A DNA stretch of 64,000 bases, from positions 6,944,001-7,008,000 of the forward strand of contig NZ_CP046171.1 in NCBI RefSeq assembly GCF_011801125.1, read 5' to 3'. The position numbers were made by a program, and so were the translations under genes. This stretch comes from Nocardia brasiliensis (GTDB taxonomy: Bacteria; Actinomycetota; Actinomycetes; Mycobacteriales; Mycobacteriaceae). This document shows, in pieces, positions 44,838 through 64,000 of the stretch. Position 1 is the first letter of the stretch. Each line of letters starts with the position of its first letter. The notes under the pieces are model-generated. The model was not told where the DNA came from. It ran no database searches and worked only from the letters and a program-made list of their open reading frames with translations.

Positions 44838-46064
44838 ATGTCTGACACCACCCACTGGGTCGCCGGCTTCCGTTCCGCCGTCATCAGCCCCTATGAGCAG
44901 GTCAAGCTCGCCGACTCGCGGGCATTCGCCGACGAGACCGTGCGCCAGGTGCTACACCTGGCAGGCGGCGGCGATCAGGTCCGGATTCGGCTGACCAACC
45001 TCTTCGGGCGCGACGCACTGGTCATCGGCGCCGCCCGGATCGCGCTGCGCCGCTCCGGCAGCGCGATCGTCACCGAAACCGATGCGGCACTGCGCTTCGG
45101 CGGCGCGGAACAGGCGGTCGTGCCGGTCGGCGGCGAACTCGTCAGCGACCCGGTCGCACTGGCCGTCGCAGCGGGCGACGACCTGATGCTCAGCCTGTAC
45201 CTACCCGAGCCGACCGGGCTCGCGACCTTCTCGCACCAACCGTCCGAAATCGCCTACATCGCAAGCGGAAACGTCACCGCCGACCCGGATCTCGCTGCGG
45301 CGGAAACCTATCCGGCGCGCTTCTTCGTCTCCGGCGTCGACGTGGCCGCCCCGGCGGGCACACCGGTCGCCGTGGCGTTCGGCGATTCCTGGTTCGAGGG
45401 CGTCGGCACGACCGTGAGCGCGAACCGCCGCTCGGTGGACGTGCTGAACGGCAGGCTCGACCGCGGCTGGGCGGTGAACCAGGGCATCGCCGGAAACCGC
45501 CTGCTCACCAACGAGATCGGCACGCCAGGACGCCTGCGCTTCGATCGCGACGTGCTCAGCGTGCCCGGCGCGGCGGCGGTGCTGTGCAACTTCGGCATCA
45601 ACGACCTCATCCTCGGCGGCATGTCGGGCGAGGAGCCCGCCACCGCAGACGAACTGATCGCGGGCTTCACCGACCTGGCCCGGCGTGCCCGTGCCGCGGG
45701 CCTGACCGTGCACGCCGCCACCATCGGCCCCTACGCCGGGGTCATCTACCCCGGCATGCCCGTCGCCGAGACCGTGCGGACCCGCCACGCGGTCAACCAA
45801 TGGCTGCGCACCACAGACGTTTTCGACTCCGTCTTCGACGTCGCCCGCGCGGTGGAAGACCCCGCCCGGCCCGACTTCATCCGTCCCGACTACAACAGCG
45901 GCGACGGCATGCACCTCAACGACGCCGGCGCCCGCGCCATGGCCGAAACCATCGACACCACCGCTCTATTCGCCCCCGCGATGCCGAAAGTCACCACACC
46001 CCACCGCATCCCCCGCCGCGTCAACCAGACCCACGCCAAAGACCTCCTGGCCCTGGCAGTCTGA
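44838..46064 (+). CDS. SGNH/GDSL-family hydrolase
   Basis: A 408-residue esterase/lipase-like enzyme. The block I Ser is in VAFGDSWFEGVG (~residue 180); block II Gly in VNQGIAGNRLL; block III Asn in LCNFGINDLILGG; block V Asp-His in GDGMHLNDAGARAMAE. The ~165 residues before the SGNH core form a separate beta-rich domain (VRIRLTNLFGRDALVIGAAR). There is no signal peptide. It probably removes an acyl or acetyl group from a sugar or lipid. It is controlled by the divergent MarR. Confidence 0.9.
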   Translation: MSDTTHWVAGFRSAVISPYEQVKLADSRAFADETVRQVLHLAGGGDQVRIRLTNLFGRDALVIGAARIALRRSGSAIVTETDAALRFGGAEQAVVPVGGELVSDPVALAVAAGDDLMLSLYLPEPTGLATFSHQPSEIAYIASGNVTADPDLAAAETYPARFFVSGVDVAAPAGTPVAVAFGDSWFEGVGTTVSANRRSVDVLNGRLDRGWAVNQGIAGNRLLTNEIGTPGRLRFDRDVLSVPGAAAVLCNFGINDLILGGMSGEEPATADELIAGFTDLARRARAAGLTVHAATIGPYAGVIYPGMPVAETVRTRHAVNQWLRTTDVFDSVFDVARAVEDPARPDFIRPDYNSGDGMHLNDAGARAMAETIDTTALFAPAMPKVTTPHRIPRRVNQTHAKDLLALAV

Positions 46065-46091
46065 CCCACTTGCCGCACCCCGGCAACGAGA

Positions 46092-46666
46092 TCAGGGCAG
46101 GAGAGATCCAGGATCAATCGTGAACTCGAACGGACTGCGCAGGGTGGTCGCCCGACCAGCGGCCACCCGATGGGTCAGCTCATACGCCTGCGCGGTCCCC
46201 AGCTCATGAGCGAACAGCACCGGCAACGACTCTCCCGCCGGCTGCCCCTTGAAACTCTTGGGCTCGAAACGCCAGTAGTTTCGAATACCCGCTTCCGCAT
46301 AGACGACCGGCTTCACCATTCGGTCATGAAACGTCGTCGACTTCGAGACGCCTTCGACAACGAGTAGCACCTGCTCAGGAGGTATTCCTCGAGCGTGCAA
46401 ATCGATCGGTCCCGTCGCGACGATCAGATCGGGAATCGGTTCGTCGTCCCCGATCAGTACGCCGACACCTTCCAGCGCAAAGCAGTCAGACGGGAGGCGG
46501 CATCCAGCGCACGCCCCAACCACTCGAGCAGCCACTGATGCCGAGGCTTCGGCGCCGCGTGCACAACGAGCTGACCGTTCAACACCTCGTGACGCAGTCC
46601 GTCGTCAGGGATGTTTTCCAGGTCGGCGGACGTCCAATGGTCGGCATGGGGCATCGGCGTCGCCAT
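46092..46666 (-). pseudogene. Uma2-family (DUF820) putative restriction endonuclease, frameshifted
   Basis: Two overlapping frames together give a Uma2-family protein of ~190 residues. Frame one starts MATPMPHADHWTSADLENIP, then DGLRHEVLNGQLVVHAAPKP and LLEWLGRALDAA, and stops at 46454. Frame two carries LEGVGVLIGDDEPIPDLIVA, VLLVVEGVSKSTTFHDRMVK and YAEAGIRNYWRFEP to a stop at 46092. The switch falls near 46,480-46,500. The conserved E...PDLIV...EVxSxST-like PD-(D/E)XK pattern is split, so the gene is inactive unless this is a sequencing error. Confidence 0.8.
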
Positions 46667-46784
46667 CGGAACACCTCCAGACCACGTCGCGCCAGGGCAT
46701 CTCCAGCCCGCCGATTTCGGTCCGAGTCCGGCCGAACGGGCGGCTCGGGTCGGAGTGCCGTCTTGGGGTGCGGGTGCGTCGGGA

Positions 46785-47408
46785 TCAGTCGTGCGCTGGG
46801 TAGTTCAGGCCGCGTAGGACGATGTCGAGGCCGGTGCGGAATTCGTCGTCGCTCGAGATCGTGCGGGCCTCGGTGGCGGTCTCGGTCAGCAGGGGGAAGG
46901 TGTCGGTGTCGAGGGCGGCCATGGTGGCGGTGCCCTGGCCGGACAGGGCGGCGTAGTGCTCGTTCTGCAAAGCCCCCAGAAGGAAGGCGACGAGGGTGCG
47001 TTGCGCGAGCACGCGGTCTCGACCGGCGAAACCGCCGTCGGCGAGCACGGCCAGCATCGTCTCGATCATGCGCAGCGAGTTCGGTGCCGATTGCCGATGA
47101 CGCAGCACCAACGGCACCGTTTCCGGGTGCGCCGCGACCGCCGCGCGGCTGCGTTCCAGCAGGATGGTCAAGCCCTCCCGCCAGGACACCCCGGGCGGGA
47201 GGGAGCTGTCGATCGCGGCGTAGACCTGGTCGACGATCAGCACCTCGAGCGCTTCGCGGTCGGCGACGTAGCGGTACAGGGCCATGGTGGCAGTGCCGAG
47301 CTCCTTGGCCACGGCACGCATGGTCAGCGCGGACAGACCGGCGCGGTCGAGCACCGCGAGTGCGGCGGTCGCCAGATCCGCGGCGGTGAGGGAACGAGGG
47401 CGGGGCAT
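46785..47408 (-). CDS. TetR family regulator
   Basis: A 207-residue repressor: RSLTAADLATAALAVLDRAG, LSALTMRAVAKELGTATMAL, YRYVADREALEVLIVDQVYA, with a TetR_C-type helical sensor (LVAFLLGALQNEHYAALSGQ). It is divergent from a peroxiredoxin-like gene; the interval holds two 15-bp palindromes of the same geometry as those at 43515-43563, one inside the promoter spacer. It likely represses that gene and itself. Confidence 0.9.
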   Translation of the reverse strand: MPRPRSLTAADLATAALAVLDRAGLSALTMRAVAKELGTATMALYRYVADREALEVLIVDQVYAAIDSSLPPGVSWREGLTILLERSRAAVAAHPETVPLVLRHRQSAPNSLRMIETMLAVLADGGFAGRDRVLAQRTLVAFLLGALQNEHYAALSGQGTATMAALDTDTFPLLTETATEARTISSDDEFRTGLDIVLRGLNYPAHD

Positions 47409-47411
47409 GGG

Positions 47412-47439
47412 TTGACAGCGTACAAGGTACGCGCATACT
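47412..47439 (+). promoter_or_regulatory. Promoter of the peroxiredoxin-like gene
   Basis: TTGACA (47412-47417) and CATACT (47434-47439) with a 16-nt spacer that is almost entirely the operator palindrome 47418-47432. Repressor binding would directly block RNA polymerase. Confidence 0.65.
47418..47432. promoter_or_regulatory. TetR operator 1 (GCGTAC-AAG-GTACGC)
   Basis: A perfect 6-3-6 palindrome within the -35/-10 spacer of the rightward promoter. Confidence 0.8.
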
Positions 47440-47447
47440 TGACGTAG

Positions 47448-47462
47448 GCGTACACAGTATAC
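47448..47462. promoter_or_regulatory. TetR operator 2 (GCGTAC-ACA-GTATAC)
   Basis: A 6-3-6 palindrome with one arm change, 30 bp (about three helical turns) from operator 1 and 17 nt before the peroxiredoxin-like ATG. Confidence 0.75.
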
Positions 47463-47479
47463 TTACGAAGGGAACTCGA

Positions 47480-48040
47480 ATGCCCCTGCCGACCACCGTC
47501 GCCGATCGGGTGCTGACCACCGTCGCCGATCGACAGGTCTATCTACCCGACCCGAACCGCCTGATCCACTTGCAATTCCGCCGCTTCGCGGGCTGCCCGG
47601 TCTGCCACCTGCACCTGCGCTCGATCGTCACCAGGCACGACGAGATCGTCGCAGCGGGCATCCGCGAGGTCGTCGTATTCCATTCCAGCGCAACAGAACT
47701 ACGCAAGTACACCGAGGGCATGCCGTTCGATCTGATCGCCGACCCCGGCAAACAGCTCTACCGGGACTTCGGTGTGGAATCCTCCCCGCGCGCGCTACTC
47801 GATCCGCGTGGCTGGCCCGGCATCGCCCGCGGCCTGACCCACGCCGCGGTGGCGACCCTGCGTCGCAGGCAGCCCACTCCCCCGACCAAGCCCGAGGGCG
47901 GCAGCCTCGGCCTGCCCGCCGATTTGCTCATCGCCCCCGATGGTCAGGTCCTGGCCGCCAAACACGGCACGCACGTCGACGACCAGTGGTCGGTGGACGA
48001 ACTGCTCGCCCTGGTCCCGAAACGGGCACCGCTGCCGTGA
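47480..48040 (+). CDS. Peroxiredoxin-like (AhpC/TSA-type) thiol protein
   Basis: A 186-residue thioredoxin-fold protein. The redox motif CxxC is in FRRFAGCPVCHLHLRSIVTR (~residue 37). It then has VVVFHSSATELRKYTEG, IADPGKQLYRDFGVESSPRA and SLGLPADLLIAPDGQVLAAK, as in AhpC/TSA-domain proteins sometimes called PRXL2- or Prx-like. It may reduce peroxides or an organic electrophile sensed by the divergent TetR. The exact substrate is unknown. Confidence 0.87.
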   Translation: MPLPTTVADRVLTTVADRQVYLPDPNRLIHLQFRRFAGCPVCHLHLRSIVTRHDEIVAAGIREVVVFHSSATELRKYTEGMPFDLIADPGKQLYRDFGVESSPRALLDPRGWPGIARGLTHAAVATLRRRQPTPPTKPEGGSLGLPADLLIAPDGQVLAAKHGTHVDDQWSVDELLALVPKRAPLP

Positions 48041-48047
48041 CCGGGAA

Positions 48048-48084
48048 CCGCCGGTGCGGCGCCTCGAAGGCGCTGCACCGGCGG
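48048..48084. terminator. Bidirectional terminator between the peroxiredoxin-like gene and the NRPS
   Basis: A 16-bp stem with one G:T pair, CCGCCGGTGCGGCGCC / GGCGCTGCACCGGCGG, and loop TCGAA. It lies 11 nt beyond the NRPS stop and 7 nt beyond the convergent gene's stop. It marks the end of the NRPS operon. Confidence 0.88.
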
Positions 48085-48095
48085 AGCTTCCGGCG

Positions 48096-64000
<15,905 letters not shown>

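Noticed and set aside
46538..47389. + strand Arg-rich ORF across the TetR gene
   Set aside because: Mirror of the TetR gene 46785-47408, with a composition typical of antisense frames.

Overview
The window is high-GC actinobacterial DNA, most like Nocardia or a close mycolic-acid-containing relative. From memory of the Mycobacterium tuberculosis gene order, the block purH-purN-perM-DUF5336-sucD-sucC / M23 peptidase / pcrA / chorismate mutase / pgi at 1-20,231 follows the Rv0946c-Rv0957 neighbourhood. The 64 kb NRPS-bearing, encapsulin-bearing context with an AidB-type dehydrogenase and many TetR regulators also fits Nocardia. No rRNA, tRNA or CRISPR array was seen.

Region 1 (1-9,109) is core metabolism and cell envelope: purine synthesis (purH, purN), two membrane proteins linked to cell division in mycobacteria (PerM and the DUF5336 protein), succinyl-CoA synthetase (sucCD), and a divergent M23 peptidoglycan peptidase preceded by a Crp-like site and a coupled 39-41 codon leader ORF. 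Region 2 (9,110-11,652) is a gene-poor island that interrupts this order. It holds three tandem copies of a 167-bp repeat, a decayed and truncated IS5-family transposase, and two copies of a 79-bp palindrome exactly 1,300 bp apart.

Region 3 (11,653-22,680) holds an SRPBCC/epimerase fusion, pcrA helicase, chorismate mutase, a succinate-semialdehyde-type dehydrogenase, pgi, a small P-loop kinase and a secreted thermolysin-like protease. Region 4 (22,943-34,861) is accessory lipid and redox metabolism: a TetR-AidB-type dehydrogenase operon, divergent from a crotonase and condensation-like acyltransferase pair; then a PucR regulator, an FMN-binding protein facing a MocR regulator, a flavin disulfide oxidoreductase, a carboxylesterase and an Fpg/Nei glycosylase. 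Region 5 (34,915-40,217) has cobF, the thyA-dfrA pair for dTMP and folate recycling, a cupin, and a DyP peroxidase with an encapsulin-targeting tail next to its encapsulin shell gene.

Region 6 (40,304-48,040) is a run of regulator-enzyme pairs: epoxide hydrolase/WYL, MDR reductase/TetR, MarR/SGNH hydrolase and TetR/peroxiredoxin-like. Two of these have twin 15-bp operators of the same 6-3-6 geometry. A frameshifted Uma2-family gene lies among them. Region 7 (48,096-64,000) is the 3' part of a very large non-ribosomal peptide synthetase, open at the window edge: C-A-T / C-A-T / C-A-T / C-A-T-E / C and then a degenerate, truncated adenylation remnant with no thioesterase. My reading of the A-domain pockets gives the EntF-type serine code for the first visible module, identical unusual codes for the next two, and an unassigned code for the epimerising module. 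Part of the third A domain has codon usage unlike the rest of the gene.
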